64,000 bases of DNA from Erysipelotrichales bacterium (GCA_910575705.1 CAJTFG010000004.1:1-64000), one strand, 5' to 3'. Shown: positions 29,164 through 38,303, counted from the stretch's first letter. Notes: generated from the letters alone by a model not told the origin. Program-made: numbers and translations.

Positions 29164-30578
29164 TCGAGAGCTTAAAGAAACAGGATGTTCGTAAACGCTG
29201 TGAAGAGGCGCTTCAAAAAGCGAAAGAATATCAGCATGTGTTAAATGCGGTAGTGACTTTTTATGATATTGAAGAGCAGCTGGAAGGACTGAATGCGATA
29301 CGCGAGGATGCGCCTTTGTATGGTATACCGGTCGTATTGAAGGATAACATCAATACCAAAGGCGTCAGAACGACGGCATCCAGCCGGATTCTGGATAATT
29401 ATATTCCGGTGTATGATGCGCATATCGTAGAAAAACTGAAAGCGGCAGGTGCTGTGATCATTGCGAAATCCTCTATGGATGAACTGGGAATGGGCGGTAC
29501 TAACCGCAATGCGTATACGGGAAAGGTAAATAATCCATGGGATGTTACTCGTATCTCCGGCGGTTCCAGCGGCGGTAGCGCCGTGCTTGTGGCAAGCGGA
29601 GCCGTGCCGATCGCGATCGGTACAGATACCGGTGACAGTATTCGCAAACCGGCTGCTTATAACGGAATTATCGGGTTAAAGCCCACATACGGAAGGATCT
29701 CCCGATACGGCGTGATTCCTTATGCGTCCAGTTTGGATCATGTCGGATTATTTGCAGCGGCGGTACATGATGCCGCCAAAGCGCTGACGGTGCTTGCAGG
29801 ACGTGATGATCGGGATATGACGTCTTCTTATGAAGCGGTTGCGGACTATGAAAAAGCGATCAACAGCGATATTGGCGGAAAAAGGATCGCTGTTTTCGAT
29901 AATGTTTTGGAAGCTATTGAGGATTCGCGAATCTTGGATAACTTTAAGCAACTTTGTGAAACATTGAAAAAGCGCGGGGCTATAGTAGAACATGTGCGTT
30001 TGGATGATAGCTTGATGAATGCTTTGGTGCCGGTGTATTTTATAATTTCCAATGCGGAGGCAACGGCCAACCACAGCAATTTGGACGGCATTCGCTTCGG
30101 TATGCGGGAAGATGGCGATACTATGGAAGAGATCATGATCCATACGCGTACGAAAGGATTCAGCAGCTATGTCAGAAAACGTTTTGTGATCGGCAGTTAT
30201 TCGCTGTTTGAAGAAAATCAGGAAAAGATCTTCCGCAAGGCGCAGAAAGTAAGACGTAAGATCGTAGAAGAACTCGCACGTGTGATGAACGGATATGATG
30301 TCTTACTGGCTCCGGCAGCAAGTACGGTTGCGCCTCATGATGAAGATGCGTGTGAAGAAAAGCTCAGTAAAACTTATCTGGTAGCAGAAAATCATATGGT
30401 ATTAGGGAATTTCAGCGGTTATCCGAGCATGAGTGTGCCAACTGGTTTCTTGGAGCATATGCCGATCGGTATCAATATGACGGCACATCCTTTTGATGAA
30501 CAGAGCTTGTTTGATATCGGAGCCGCGATAGAAGAGGAAACAGGGCTCAAAGATAAAATTGCGGAGGTGAAAGCATGA
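29160..30578 (+). CDS. gatA: Asp/Glu-tRNA amidotransferase subunit GatA
   Basis: Amidase subunit (472 residues) that frees ammonia from glutamine for conversion of Glu-tRNA-Gln. The Lys of V-V-L-K-D-N-I near residue 63, cis-Ser region G-G-S-S-G-G-S-A near 138 and nucleophile Ser in D-T-G-D-S-I-R-K-P near 161 form the triad. Most GatA proteins have D-T-G-G-S-I-R; here the Gly next to the nucleophile is Asp. I recall the same G-D-S form in some Mollicutes and relatives, so it is probably a lineage trait rather than a loss of function. It overlaps gatB by four bases. Confidence 0.95.
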   Translation: MIESLKKQDVRKRCEEALQKAKEYQHVLNAVVTFYDIEEQLEGLNAIREDAPLYGIPVVLKDNINTKGVRTTASSRILDNYIPVYDAHIVEKLKAAGAVIIAKSSMDELGMGGTNRNAYTGKVNNPWDVTRISGGSSGGSAVLVASGAVPIAIGTDTGDSIRKPAAYNGIIGLKPTYGRISRYGVIPYASSLDHVGLFAAAVHDAAKALTVLAGRDDRDMTSSYEAVADYEKAINSDIGGKRIAVFDNVLEAIEDSRILDNFKQLCETLKKRGAIVEHVRLDDSLMNALVPVYFIISNAEATANHSNLDGIRFGMREDGDTMEEIMIHTRTKGFSSYVRKRFVIGSYSLFEENQEKIFRKAQKVRRKIVEELARVMNGYDVLLAPAASTVAPHDEDACEEKLSKTYLVAENHMVLGNFSGYPSMSVPTGFLEHMPIGINMTAHPFDEQSLFDIGAAIEEETGLKDKIAEVKA

Positions 30579-31999
30579 AGTATGAAACGGTAATCGGCAT
30601 CGAGATTCACTGCGAGCTGAAAACAAAGACAAAGATGTTCTCCTCCGCGCCTGTAGCATTTGGCGAACAAGCAAACAGCTGTGTGAATGAAATTGATCTG
30701 GGACATCCCGGTACGCTTCCATGCGTTAATAAAAAAGCGGTGGAGCTGGCGATCATGGCCGCTACCGCACTTCATTGCGAGATTGACAGCCTGGTAAAGT
30801 TTGATCGTAAAAACTATTATTATTCAGATCTTCCCAAAGGGTTTCAAATTACGCAGCAGTTTCATCCTATCGGCACCGGCGGATATGTGGAGATCGATAC
30901 GGAACAAGGAAAGAAACGAATTCGCATCAACCGCATTCATATGGAAGAGGATACGGCTAAACAGTTCCACAATGAACAGGGAACGCTGATTGATTTTAAC
31001 CGTGCGGGAACACCGCTTGTGGAGATCGTTTCGGAAGCGGATATGCGAAGCGGTGCAGAGGCTGCTGCCTATGTGGAAAATCTTCGTACGATGCTGTATT
31101 ATCTGGGGGTCAGTGATGTTAAGATGGAAGAAGGTTCTATGCGCTGTGATGTCAATATATCCCTGCGCCGTACAAGCGATGATCCTTTTGGAGTAAAGAC
31201 GGAGATCAAAAATCTAAATTCCATATCCAATGTGCAAAAAGCGGTAGAAAGCGAATATGAACGTCAATCGCGCATCTTAGATGAAGGCGGTGTCATATTG
31301 CAGGAGACACGCCGTTATGATGAAGCGCAAAAGACAACGGTTTCCATGCGCATGAAAGAAGGAAGTGTAGATTACAAGTATTTTCCGGAGCCGAATATTA
31401 CGCCGATTCAGTTAGATGAGGCTTGGATCCGATCCATACAGCAGTCTTTGCCGGAGCTTCCAAGAGAGAGGAAACAGCGTTATGAAGAGCAATACGGGCT
31501 TCGTTCTTATGATGCCGATGTATTAGTACAAAATCGGGAATTATCAGATTTTTACGATGCGGCATGTCAATACAGCAAAGAATATCAGCTGCTTGCGAAC
31601 TGGACGATCACCGAACTTACGGCAGCTTTGAATAAAGCGAATCGGAAGATGGCGGAAAATCGATGCCGGCCGGAAGATTTGGCGCAGCTCGTTACTATGA
31701 TAAAAGCGGGGGAGATTTCCGGTAAGCAGGCAAAAGAAGTGTTTGCGGATGTTTTTGAAGGAAAAGATCCTAAAAAAGTAGTTGAGGAAAAGGGAATGAA
31801 ACAGATGAGCGATGAAGGGGCTTTGTTGGCGATGGTTCAGGAAGTGCTTGACAAAAATCCGCAGTCTATCATCGACTTCAAGAACGGCAAAGACAGAGCG
31901 GTCGGCTTTTTGGTAGGTCAGGTCATGAAGGCGTCAAAGGGACAGGCGAACCCGGCGATGACCAATAAGCTGATCCAGGAGGAATTGAAAAAGCGTTAA
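30575..31999 (+). CDS. gatB: Asp/Glu-tRNA amidotransferase subunit GatB
   Basis: 474-residue tRNA-binding kinase subunit. V-I-G-I-E-I-H-C-E-L near residue 6, R-K-N-Y-Y-Y-S-D-L-P-K-G near 79, H-M-E-E-D-T-A-K near 117 and R-C-D-V-N-I-S near 190 are signature blocks. The C-terminal helical YqeY-like tail is complete. A stem-loop terminator follows. Confidence 0.97.
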   Translation: MKYETVIGIEIHCELKTKTKMFSSAPVAFGEQANSCVNEIDLGHPGTLPCVNKKAVELAIMAATALHCEIDSLVKFDRKNYYYSDLPKGFQITQQFHPIGTGGYVEIDTEQGKKRIRINRIHMEEDTAKQFHNEQGTLIDFNRAGTPLVEIVSEADMRSGAEAAAYVENLRTMLYYLGVSDVKMEEGSMRCDVNISLRRTSDDPFGVKTEIKNLNSISNVQKAVESEYERQSRILDEGGVILQETRRYDEAQKTTVSMRMKEGSVDYKYFPEPNITPIQLDEAWIRSIQQSLPELPRERKQRYEEQYGLRSYDADVLVQNRELSDFYDAACQYSKEYQLLANWTITELTAALNKANRKMAENRCRPEDLAQLVTMIKAGEISGKQAKEVFADVFEGKDPKKVVEEKGMKQMSDEGALLAMVQEVLDKNPQSIIDFKNGKDRAVGFLVGQVMKASKGQANPAMTNKLIQEELKKR

Positions 32000-32006
32000 G
32001 CGTGCA

Positions 32007-32042
32007 GAAGGTTCTTATAAGCGATTATGAGGACCTTTTGTT
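32007..32042 (+). terminator. Terminator of gatCAB operon
   Basis: AGGTTCTTAT and ATGAGGACCT pair, followed by a short T-rich stretch. Confidence 0.6.
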
Positions 32043-32163
32043 ATGGTGGGATACAACGATGATCCCGCATGGAATACAAAGATTGATTTCTATGAATTCC
32101 GCAATAAAAAGATAGTAATTTATTCTGAATTCTAGTACAATGGTAACTGTCAGGAGTGATATC

Positions 32164-32781
32164 ATGAACCGTAAGAATATAAAAAAGTCATCAAAGACAA
32201 ATAATAAAGATAAAAAGCCAAATACTATTTTGTGGATCGGATTGGTCGTTATACTTGTTCCGTGCCTTATATTGCTGTACATCCTGTTAGGTACAAAGGA
32301 GAAAGCCGGACAGCCAGTTGTCGGCGATCGATTTGAAGGAGAGCTTGATCCCGGGATTACCGATGAGCAGCTGAACAGCATTCGGGAAGCTTTGGTATTT
32401 GAGAATGCGGAAAACGTAGAAGTGAATTTGATCAGTGCGACACTTCGCATTACGATAAACGCAAAGGACGATATTTCATCGGACGGGGCTCTGGCATTGG
32501 CTAATTCAGCATATGATAAAGTGATGGAAGTTCTTCCTGTGGAAACGTATTTTACGAATGTAAAAGATGAAGAAGGGAAGATGAAGACGAAGATGTACGA
32601 TATTGAGGTACAGGTTTATAATGTTTTGAAACAGGATAACCCTAATAATATCAGCTTGATTTATTTTGTGAAATCGAAATCGGCGAATATGAGCGAACCG
32701 ATTTTGAATAACTTTGCCTCTCCTAAAAATGAAGAGGTGGCAAACGAGCTGTTAAATCCGGCTCCGCCTGAAGCGGAATAA
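32164..32781 (+). CDS. Single-pass membrane protein of unknown function
   Basis: 205 residues starting at ATG 32164 after AGGAGTGAT. A Lys-rich cytosolic start is followed by one hydrophobic segment (about residues 22-44) and an external domain of roughly 150 residues. The external part alternates strands and helices, with L-I-S-A-T-L-R-I-T-I and a long acidic stretch. I do not recognise the family. Its promoter-sized gap from gatB and a terminator behind it suggest a single-gene unit. Confidence 0.75.
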   Translation: MNRKNIKKSSKTNNKDKKPNTILWIGLVVILVPCLILLYILLGTKEKAGQPVVGDRFEGELDPGITDEQLNSIREALVFENAENVEVNLISATLRITINAKDDISSDGALALANSAYDKVMEVLPVETYFTNVKDEEGKMKTKMYDIEVQVYNVLKQDNPNNISLIYFVKSKSANMSEPILNNFASPKNEEVANELLNPAPPEAE

Positions 32782-32786
32782 TGATA

Positions 32787-32812
32787 AAAAAAGGGCTATA
32801 CAGCTCTTTTTT
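32787..32812 (+). terminator. Terminator
   Basis: AAAAAAGGGCT and AGCTCTTTTTT around ATAC. Confidence 0.75.
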
Positions 32813-32823
32813 AAAGGAGTGGC

Positions 32824-34179
32824 ATGATGAAGAAGAATGATTGCGTCGTTTCTGTATGCAGCGGTTATACCCATGAGGGGTTTGGAGTCGTAAAGAAAGA
32901 CGGGTTTCCTCTGTTTGTGAAACAGCTGTTGGAAGGGGAAGAAGCCAGGCTGGTAGTGACAAAGGTAAAAAAGACTTACGGTTATGGAAGAGTTCAGAAA
33001 ATTCAAGCGTTCAGCGACCAAAGAAGAGAACCTTTTTGTCCTTTAGCGAACGTGTGCGGCGGCTGTCAGCTGCAGCATATGTCAGAAACGGAACAGAAAA
33101 AATTTAAACGGCAGCTCGTTCAAGACGTGATCGACCGTATAGCAAAGCTAAATGTGCAGGTTGCGGATGTGATTTCTATGGAACATCCGTTTGCGTATCG
33201 CAACAAAGGGCAGATACCGGTGGGTAAGGTCGGGGATCAGACCGTGTGTGGGTTTTATCGTATACATAGCAACGATATTGTCGATATGGAGAATTGCCCT
33301 ATTCAAAGTGATGAGATCAATCGTGTTTTCGCCTGTATTCGCCGACTTTTGCATATATACCCGCAGGTAGCATCTTTTTTGCGTCATGTTTTGATCAAGC
33401 ATGCGTTTCATACCGAACAGATCATGGTCGTATTTATCGCCTGGAAAAAGGATATATCCGGTTTGGGGGAAATGATCGATGATCTGGTAAAGGAGATAAG
33501 GTCTATTCAAAGCGTTATTCTGAATGTTAATCAGCGTGCGGATAATGTGATCCTTGGAGAAGAGGAACATATTCTTTATGGAGAGAGGACGATTATAGAT
33601 AAGATTCATGATTTATCTTTTTGTATATCGTCGAAGTCTTTTTATCAGGTAAATCCTCTGCAGACAGAAGTATTGTATGGAAAAGTGTTGGAGTTTGCAC
33701 AATTGACCGGTAAGGAGACAGTATTGGATCTGTATTGCGGAGTGGGAACGATTTCTATGCTTTTGGCTCAAAAGGCAAAGTCGGTAGTCGGCATTGAGAT
33801 CGTGCCGCAGGCGATTGAGGATGCAAAGAGAAATACGGCGTTGAACAATTTGACAAATGTGCAGTTCGTATGTAGCGATGCCGCAGCGTATGCGTCTGAG
33901 TTAAGCGAAAAGCAGAAGAAAATAGATGTGATCGTTGTGGATCCTCCTCGTAAAGGTTGCGATGAGGTTACGTTGGACAGTATTGTGCGGATGCAGCCAA
34001 AAAGGGTCGTGTATGTATCTTGTAATCCTTCTACATTGGCGAGGGATTTACGGATATTGGAGGATCGAGGATATCGTGTGGAAGTCGTTCAGCCGGTGGA
34101 TATGTTTCCGCATACGTATCATGTTGAAAGTGTATGTCTGATAGTAAGGAAACAAAAGTACAAAAAAGCCCATAAATAA
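32824..34179 (+). CDS. 23S rRNA (uracil-5-)-methyltransferase, RumA/RlmD family
   Basis: 451-residue SAM-dependent enzyme that methylates a uridine C5 in 23S rRNA. A TRAM domain spans residues 5-60. Fe-S cysteines are in F-C-P-L-A-N-V-C-G-G-C near residue 71, with a fourth candidate in M-E-N-C-P. SAM motif D-L-Y-C-G-V-G-T near residue 302, D-P-P-R-K-G-C near 375, and catalytic Cys in Y-V-S-C-N-P near 398. Two adjacent ATGs (32824, 32827) follow AAAGGAGTGG. Which uridine is modified cannot be told from sequence. Confidence 0.93.
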   Translation: MMKKNDCVVSVCSGYTHEGFGVVKKDGFPLFVKQLLEGEEARLVVTKVKKTYGYGRVQKIQAFSDQRREPFCPLANVCGGCQLQHMSETEQKKFKRQLVQDVIDRIAKLNVQVADVISMEHPFAYRNKGQIPVGKVGDQTVCGFYRIHSNDIVDMENCPIQSDEINRVFACIRRLLHIYPQVASFLRHVLIKHAFHTEQIMVVFIAWKKDISGLGEMIDDLVKEIRSIQSVILNVNQRADNVILGEEEHILYGERTIIDKIHDLSFCISSKSFYQVNPLQTEVLYGKVLEFAQLTGKETVLDLYCGVGTISMLLAQKAKSVVGIEIVPQAIEDAKRNTALNNLTNVQFVCSDAAAYASELSEKQKKIDVIVVDPPRKGCDEVTLDSIVRMQPKRVVYVSCNPSTLARDLRILEDRGYRVEVVQPVDMFPHTYHVESVCLIVRKQKYKKAHK

Positions 34180-34564
34180 AGGAAAATTTGAACTTTTGAT
34201 AGTTAGGCTTTAAGATAACAAAAAAAACTTACTAACTGATAGTAGATGATATTTTTATTGATTTTTGATAAAAATGGATATTTTTTAAGTATAAAATTCA
34301 TACCGAAACAGTCCGCTTGGAGATAACATCTCGCAGTAATGTGGAAATTGGAATGAGATGCTTCACAGAAAGAATAAAAAATATAGTTCTAAAATAAAGA
34401 GAAATGCCATAATCAAAGGGAAACCGGTGGATTCATCATGTTGTTTTAAAATGAGAGATAGTTGTGATGATGAATAAGAAATACTACGAAAAGAATAGGA
34501 AGATCCTGTCATTATTTGTTATATTGTATCATTGTTGTCAGAAAAGCAAATATATATCATAAAC
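34180..34564. other. Intergenic stretch without a recognisable gene
   Basis: AT-rich, no long open frame on either strand and no clear RNA fold or repeat by eye. It separates the conserved housekeeping block from the accessory genes that follow. A short stretch TTTAAGATAACAAAAAAAAC near 34210 lies after the methyltransferase gene but I see no clear terminator. Confidence 0.5.
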
Positions 34565-34582
34565 TTGACAAAAGGTTGTCAA
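34565..34582. promoter_or_regulatory. Perfect inverted repeat, candidate operator
   Basis: TTGACAA, four bases, TTGTCAA, just upstream of a TATAAT at 34594-34599 and about 90 bases before the ClbS-like gene. The left arm also has the form of a -35 box, but no -10 stands at 16-18 bases from it. Confidence 0.5.
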
Positions 34583-34671
34583 TATTACTCTGTTATAATA
34601 CGGATAGAAGTTATGTAGGAAGATAAACTATGCGCATAAAACTTCTATCAAATAAGGAGGAAAAGACGAAT

Positions 34672-35232
34672 ATGGGAAGACCGACAACAAAAAACGATTT
34701 ATTGATTGCTGCCGCTGAAAAATATGAAAAGCTGAACGATCTTATTTTAGGATTGACTAAACAGGAATTAGCGATTGCCTTTGATTTTTCAAAGGATGTG
34801 AAAAAGAAAGAGGCACATTGGCAGAGAGATAAAAATCTCAGAGATATTTATATTCATCTTTACGAATGGCAGCAGCTGCTGCTTCGTTGGGTGAGATCCA
34901 ATCAAAATGAGGAGAAAAGGCCATTTATTCCCGAACCATATAATTGGAAAACTTATGGAGATATGAATATTGCCTTTTGGAAAAAGCATCAGGATACTTC
35001 TTTAGAAGAAGCAAAAGAGATGTTTCGTCAGTCACATATGGAGATTATAAAACTGGCTCAGACGTTTTCTAATGAAGAGCTGTTTTCTAAAGGCGTTTAT
35101 AAATGGGTAGGAGGAAGCACGCTTGGTTCTTATTTTGTAAGTGTTACAGCCAGTCATTACGATTGGGCTATGAAGAAATTAAAAGCGCACAAGAAGAATT
35201 GTGCGGATAAGCAGGATCAAGTAGCTATGTGA
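34672..35232 (+). CDS. ClbS/DfsB-family four-helix-bundle protein
   Basis: 186 residues with four predicted helices. M-G-R-P-T-T-K-N-D-L-L at the start, N-L-R-D-I-Y-I-H-L-Y-E-W-Q near residue 53, the N-W-K-T-Y region and S-V-T-A-S-H-Y-D-W-A-M near the end agree with the ClbS/DfsB family. ClbS in E. coli protects against colibactin; most relatives are uncharacterised. Start ATG 34672 follows AAGGAGG; the frame opens at 34630. No toxin pathway is seen nearby. Confidence 0.8.
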   Translation: MGRPTTKNDLLIAAAEKYEKLNDLILGLTKQELAIAFDFSKDVKKKEAHWQRDKNLRDIYIHLYEWQQLLLRWVRSNQNEEKRPFIPEPYNWKTYGDMNIAFWKKHQDTSLEEAKEMFRQSHMEIIKLAQTFSNEELFSKGVYKWVGGSTLGSYFVSVTASHYDWAMKKLKAHKKNCADKQDQVAM

Positions 35233-35288
35233 TCGATAGGAGGCTGCGTATAGGTTGATCGCTGACTTTTGTCTGTATCTTGGAATAT

Positions 35289-35331
35289 GAAAAAACGGAT
35301 GGTCTGCATTCTTGCAGATACATCCGTTTTT
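35289..35331. terminator. Bidirectional terminator
   Basis: AAAAACGGATG, TCTGCA/TGCAGA and CATCCGTTTTT form a long hairpin between converging genes. Confidence 0.85.
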
Positions 35332-35770
35332 ACTTTCCCTGTGCGTGATCATAAAGCGCCTGTACCTGCTTCGGCAGCTTATCCGGCAGCATATCTTGAA
35401 TATGATCTTCGCTGCTGTCTTTCATAGCTTGCTCATAATACCAGCATTTATAACGGATCATCGATATCGTTCTTTGCATCTGTTCAAGTTCTGCTTCCAT
35501 GATCTTTTGCTGCTTTTGAAAAAATTCATATCGCAGAGCATATGTGGAACTTCCTTGTTCACACCACTGCATGAATTGTTTGATATCTTTTATTTCCAAG
35601 CCTGATCTTTTCAGACATTCGATGACGCGGAGCCTTTCCAGTTCCGTATCGTTGAATTTTCGTACTCCGGAGATACGCTGCAACCCCGGAAAAAGGCCCT
35701 CTTTATCATAATAGCGCAAGGTAGAAATAGGTAGACGAAACATTCTTGACACTTGTCCGATTGTATACAT
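35330..35770 (-). CDS. MerR-family transcriptional regulator
   Basis: 146 residues. N-terminal winged helix (Y-T-I-G-Q-V-S-R-M-F-R-L, T-L-R-Y-Y-D-K-E-G-L-F near residue 18) and a long dimerisation helix around residues 78-120. A Cys in Q-W-C-E-Q and another in Y-K-C-W-Y could be sensing residues, but the pattern is not that of a known metal sensor. It faces the flavoprotein operon, whose promoter has the 19-base spacer typical of MerR activation. Confidence 0.9.
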   Translation of the reverse strand: MYTIGQVSRMFRLPISTLRYYDKEGLFPGLQRISGVRKFNDTELERLRVIECLKRSGLEIKDIKQFMQWCEQGSSTYALRYEFFQKQQKIMEAELEQMQRTISMIRYKCWYYEQAMKDSSEDHIQDMLPDKLPKQVQALYDHAQGK

Positions 35771-35812
35771 AGCAGTGACCTCCCGAAAAATTAAAAAAAT
35801 TTTTAAAATGCC

Positions 35813-35843
35813 TTGACCTGAAGTTAGGTTTAGGTTCTACAAT
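35813..35843 (+). promoter_or_regulatory. MerR-type promoter with 19-base spacer
   Basis: TTGACC (35813-35818), 19 bases, TACAAT (35838-35843). The spacer carries imperfect inverted arms CCTGAA and TTTAGG. The overlong spacer with an internal dyad is the known layout that MerR proteins untwist to activate. Confidence 0.75.
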
Positions 35844-35895
35844 GTAAAATATCATAAGAAGACTGGAAAGTCAATGTATGGATTGGAGGAAAAAG

Positions 35896-36438
35896 ATGTC
35901 AAAAAACGTTTTGATTTTAAGCACGAGCATGAGGGATAACAGCAATTCTGAAATATTGGCAAAAGCATTTGCACAAGGAGCCGGTGCTGCGGGAAATGCC
36001 GTAGAAATGATAACGCTGAAAGAAAAAAGTATCGCTTTCTGCAAAGGCTGCTTAGCTTGCCAGAAAATCGGAAGATGCGTTATTCAGGACGATGCGCTTG
36101 CGATTAGCGAACGGATGAAAGAGGCGGATGTTATCGTATGGGCAACTCCTATTTACTATTATGAGATGAGCGGACAGATGAAAACATTGATGGATCGCGC
36201 TAATTCTTTGTATGCTTCGGATTATAAATTTCGTGATATTTATTTGCTTTCAACAGCTGCCGAAGAGGAAGAGGGCGTGGATGGCGGTGCCGTTCACGGG
36301 TTGAATGGATGGATTGCTTGTTATGAAAGAGCGCAGTTGAAGGGAAAGATCTTTGCCGGTGGAGTAAACGGACCGGGAGAGATAAACGGCCATCCGGCTT
36401 TAAAAGCAGCATATGATATGGGAAAAGAAATACAGTAA
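35896..36438 (+). CDS. NADPH-dependent FMN reductase / flavodoxin-like oxidoreductase
   Basis: 180 residues from ATG 35896 (after TTGGAGGAAAA). The FMN-binding region starts I-L-S-T-S-M-R-D-N-S-N-S near residue 8, followed by G-C-L-A-C-Q-K near residue 49 and A-T-P-I-Y-Y-Y-E-M-S-G near 80. The C-x2-C pair is common in iron-sulfur flavoprotein relatives, but a full cluster motif is not present. Probably cytosolic; first gene of a MerR-controlled operon. Confidence 0.88.
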   Translation: MSKNVLILSTSMRDNSNSEILAKAFAQGAGAAGNAVEMITLKEKSIAFCKGCLACQKIGRCVIQDDALAISERMKEADVIVWATPIYYYEMSGQMKTLMDRANSLYASDYKFRDIYLLSTAAEEEEGVDGGAVHGLNGWIACYERAQLKGKIFAGGVNGPGEINGHPALKAAYDMGKEIQ

Positions 36439-36452
36439 GGAGGAATTTCAAC

Positions 36453-36932
36453 ATGTTGAACGTATTAGTAGCTTATTTCAGTGCCAGCGGTGTAACCGCC
36501 AAAGTAGCAAAGCGCTTGGCCTTTGCGATCGGAGCGGATTTGCATGAGATTCAGCCTGAGATACCGTATACGAAAGCGGATCTGGATTGGACAAATGAGA
36601 AAAGCAGAAGCAGCGTAGAGATGAGAGATCCGTCATTTCGTCCGGCCATCGCAAATACAGTAGAACATATGGAATCCTACGACGTGATCTTTGTAGCGTT
36701 TCCTATCTGGTGGTATGTGGCACCGACGATTATCAATACCTTCCTTGAACAATACGATGTAAGCGGAAAGCGGATCATTCCGTTGGCAACTTCTGGCGGC
36801 AGTAATATGGGGAATACCGATCAAGTGCTCATGGGTTCATGTCCGGGAGCTGAAATGAGGAAAGGAAGACGATTTTCTTCCGATGTGCGGGAAGAAGAAC
36901 TGCGGCTTTGGGCAGAAAGCTGTATAGAATGA
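36453..36932 (+). CDS. Flavodoxin-family protein
   Basis: 159 residues, short-chain flavodoxin size. The phosphate loop is Y-F-S-A-S-G-V-T-A-K near residue 8, and F-P-I-W-W-Y-V-A-P near residue 84 is the isoalloxazine loop. It follows the first flavoprotein by 14 bases with GGAGGAATT in front. Likely an electron carrier or small quinone reductase of the same operon. Confidence 0.9.
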   Translation: MLNVLVAYFSASGVTAKVAKRLAFAIGADLHEIQPEIPYTKADLDWTNEKSRSSVEMRDPSFRPAIANTVEHMESYDVIFVAFPIWWYVAPTIINTFLEQYDVSGKRIIPLATSGGSNMGNTDQVLMGSCPGAEMRKGRRFSSDVREEELRLWAESCIE

Positions 36933-36952
36933 GAAGGAAGGAAAAATTTGCG

Positions 36953-37426
36953 ATGAAAAAGATATGTGTATATCTTGAAACTGTTTTATTGATCATAGCT
37001 ATGAGCGCATGTACAAATCAGACGAAAGAGATCATGGAAGTTTCAAAGAATGCGGCGGAAGAGGAAACCGATGATGGATTGCATATAGAAGTGATGATAG
37101 ACGACCAGACATACACGGCTGTTTTATATGATAATGAAACGGCACATGAGTTGGCAGCGCGTTTGCCCTTGACGTTATCGATGGAATCTTTGCATGATAA
37201 TGAAGTGTATTATTTTTTTGATAAGGGATTCCCTATGAATGAATCGTATCCTTCTTCTATTCAAACGGGAGATCTGATGTTGTATGGTTCTGATTGTTTG
37301 GTATTGTTTTATGAGGATTTTACACCGACGTATCGCTATACGCCGATCGGTCGTCTTGAACATGCGGAAGATTTAGCGACATTTTTAAAAAACGGCAGTA
37401 CGGAAGTACGTTTTATAAAGAAATGA
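36953..37426 (+). CDS. Cyclophilin-like-fold lipoprotein
   Basis: 157 residues starting at ATG 36953 after GGAAGGAAAAATTT. Signal with lipobox A-M-S-A-C (Cys near 18). The rest matches the bacterial cyclophilin-like fold family: T-A-V-L-Y-D-N-E-T-A near residue 63, L-P-L-T-L, G-D-L-M-L-Y-G and Y-T-P-I-G-R. In related operons this domain sits with flavodoxins and hydrolases, as here. Function unknown. The stop overlaps the next start. Confidence 0.82.
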   Translation: MKKICVYLETVLLIIAMSACTNQTKEIMEVSKNAAEEETDDGLHIEVMIDDQTYTAVLYDNETAHELAARLPLTLSMESLHDNEVYYFFDKGFPMNESYPSSIQTGDLMLYGSDCLVLFYEDFTPTYRYTPIGRLEHAEDLATFLKNGSTEVRFIKK

Positions 37427-37437
37427 GGAGAATCACA

Positions 37438-38230
37438 GTGAAGCATTATATAGCAAAATTAAGCAATGAAGTAGACAGGATTTCCGTGTCTTATCCAAAT
37501 CGATATGGATTGACGATTGCCGGAGAATTATACACGTTAAAAGATATAGATAAAAACAAAGTACATCCGGCCATCATCGTCGGTGCTCCATATGGCGGTG
37601 TGAAAGAACAGGGACCATGTGTGTATGCGGATGAACTTGCCCGAAGAGGGTTTGTCGTATTGACGTTTGATCCGGTTTACATGGGAGAATCTGGCGGGGA
37701 ACCAAGACATGTTTCTTCACCGGATATATTTATGGAAAATTTCAGTGCGGGTGTGGATTATCTCGGATTACAGACATTTGTGGATCGCAATAGGATCGGT
37801 GTTATCGGGATATGCGGTTCTGGGGGATTCGCGCTGTCTGCGGCGCAAATGGATACGCGAATAAAAGCTGTTGCGACAGCGAGTATGTACGATATGAATG
37901 CCGCCGGTCGTTTGGGAATGGATGCGGTTTTATGCGACGAAAAGAGGACACCATCCAAATGCGCGAGGCGGTTTTACCACGACGTCCATGTCGGCGATGA
38001 TGAATTTTAAATTCTTAGAATATTTGGATGAGATCTCACCGAGACCGATTTTATTTATCGTCGGAGATCGGGCACATTCTAAATTTTTCAGTGAAACGGC
38101 GTATGAAAGAGCGGGAAAAGAAAAGGAATACTATGTTGTGGAAGATACGGGATACATTGATCTGTATGATCGTAAAGATCGGATCCCGTTTGATAAATTA
38201 GAAGACTTTTTTATGACAAATCTGAAATAA
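37438..38230 (+). pseudogene. Alpha/beta hydrolase, broken by internal deletion and frameshift
   Basis: The first part (to about 37935) encodes a normal hydrolase start with G-A-P-Y-G-G and nucleophile motif G-I-C-G-S-G-G. The end of the family (M-N-F-K-F-L-E-Y-L, I-S-P-R-P-I-L-F-I-V-G-D) continues in a different frame from about 37985 to 38230. Intact relatives have some 70-80 further residues between, so a stretch has been lost along with the frame. The expected catalytic His near the end (G-x-H-x-D-L-Y-D-R) is Tyr-Ile here. Start could be ATG 37423 or GTG 37438. Confidence 0.8.
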
Positions 38231-38270
38231 TGAGCGGTTTATAAGACTTGGGCTCTACGTATATGCAAAA

Positions 38271-38303
38271 GAAGCTCTCAACTTTCAGGAGTTGAAGCTT
38301 TTT
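38271..38303 (+). terminator. Terminator of MerR-controlled operon
   Basis: AAGCTCTCAACT and AGTTGAAGCTT pair, followed by TTTTGC. Confidence 0.65.
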
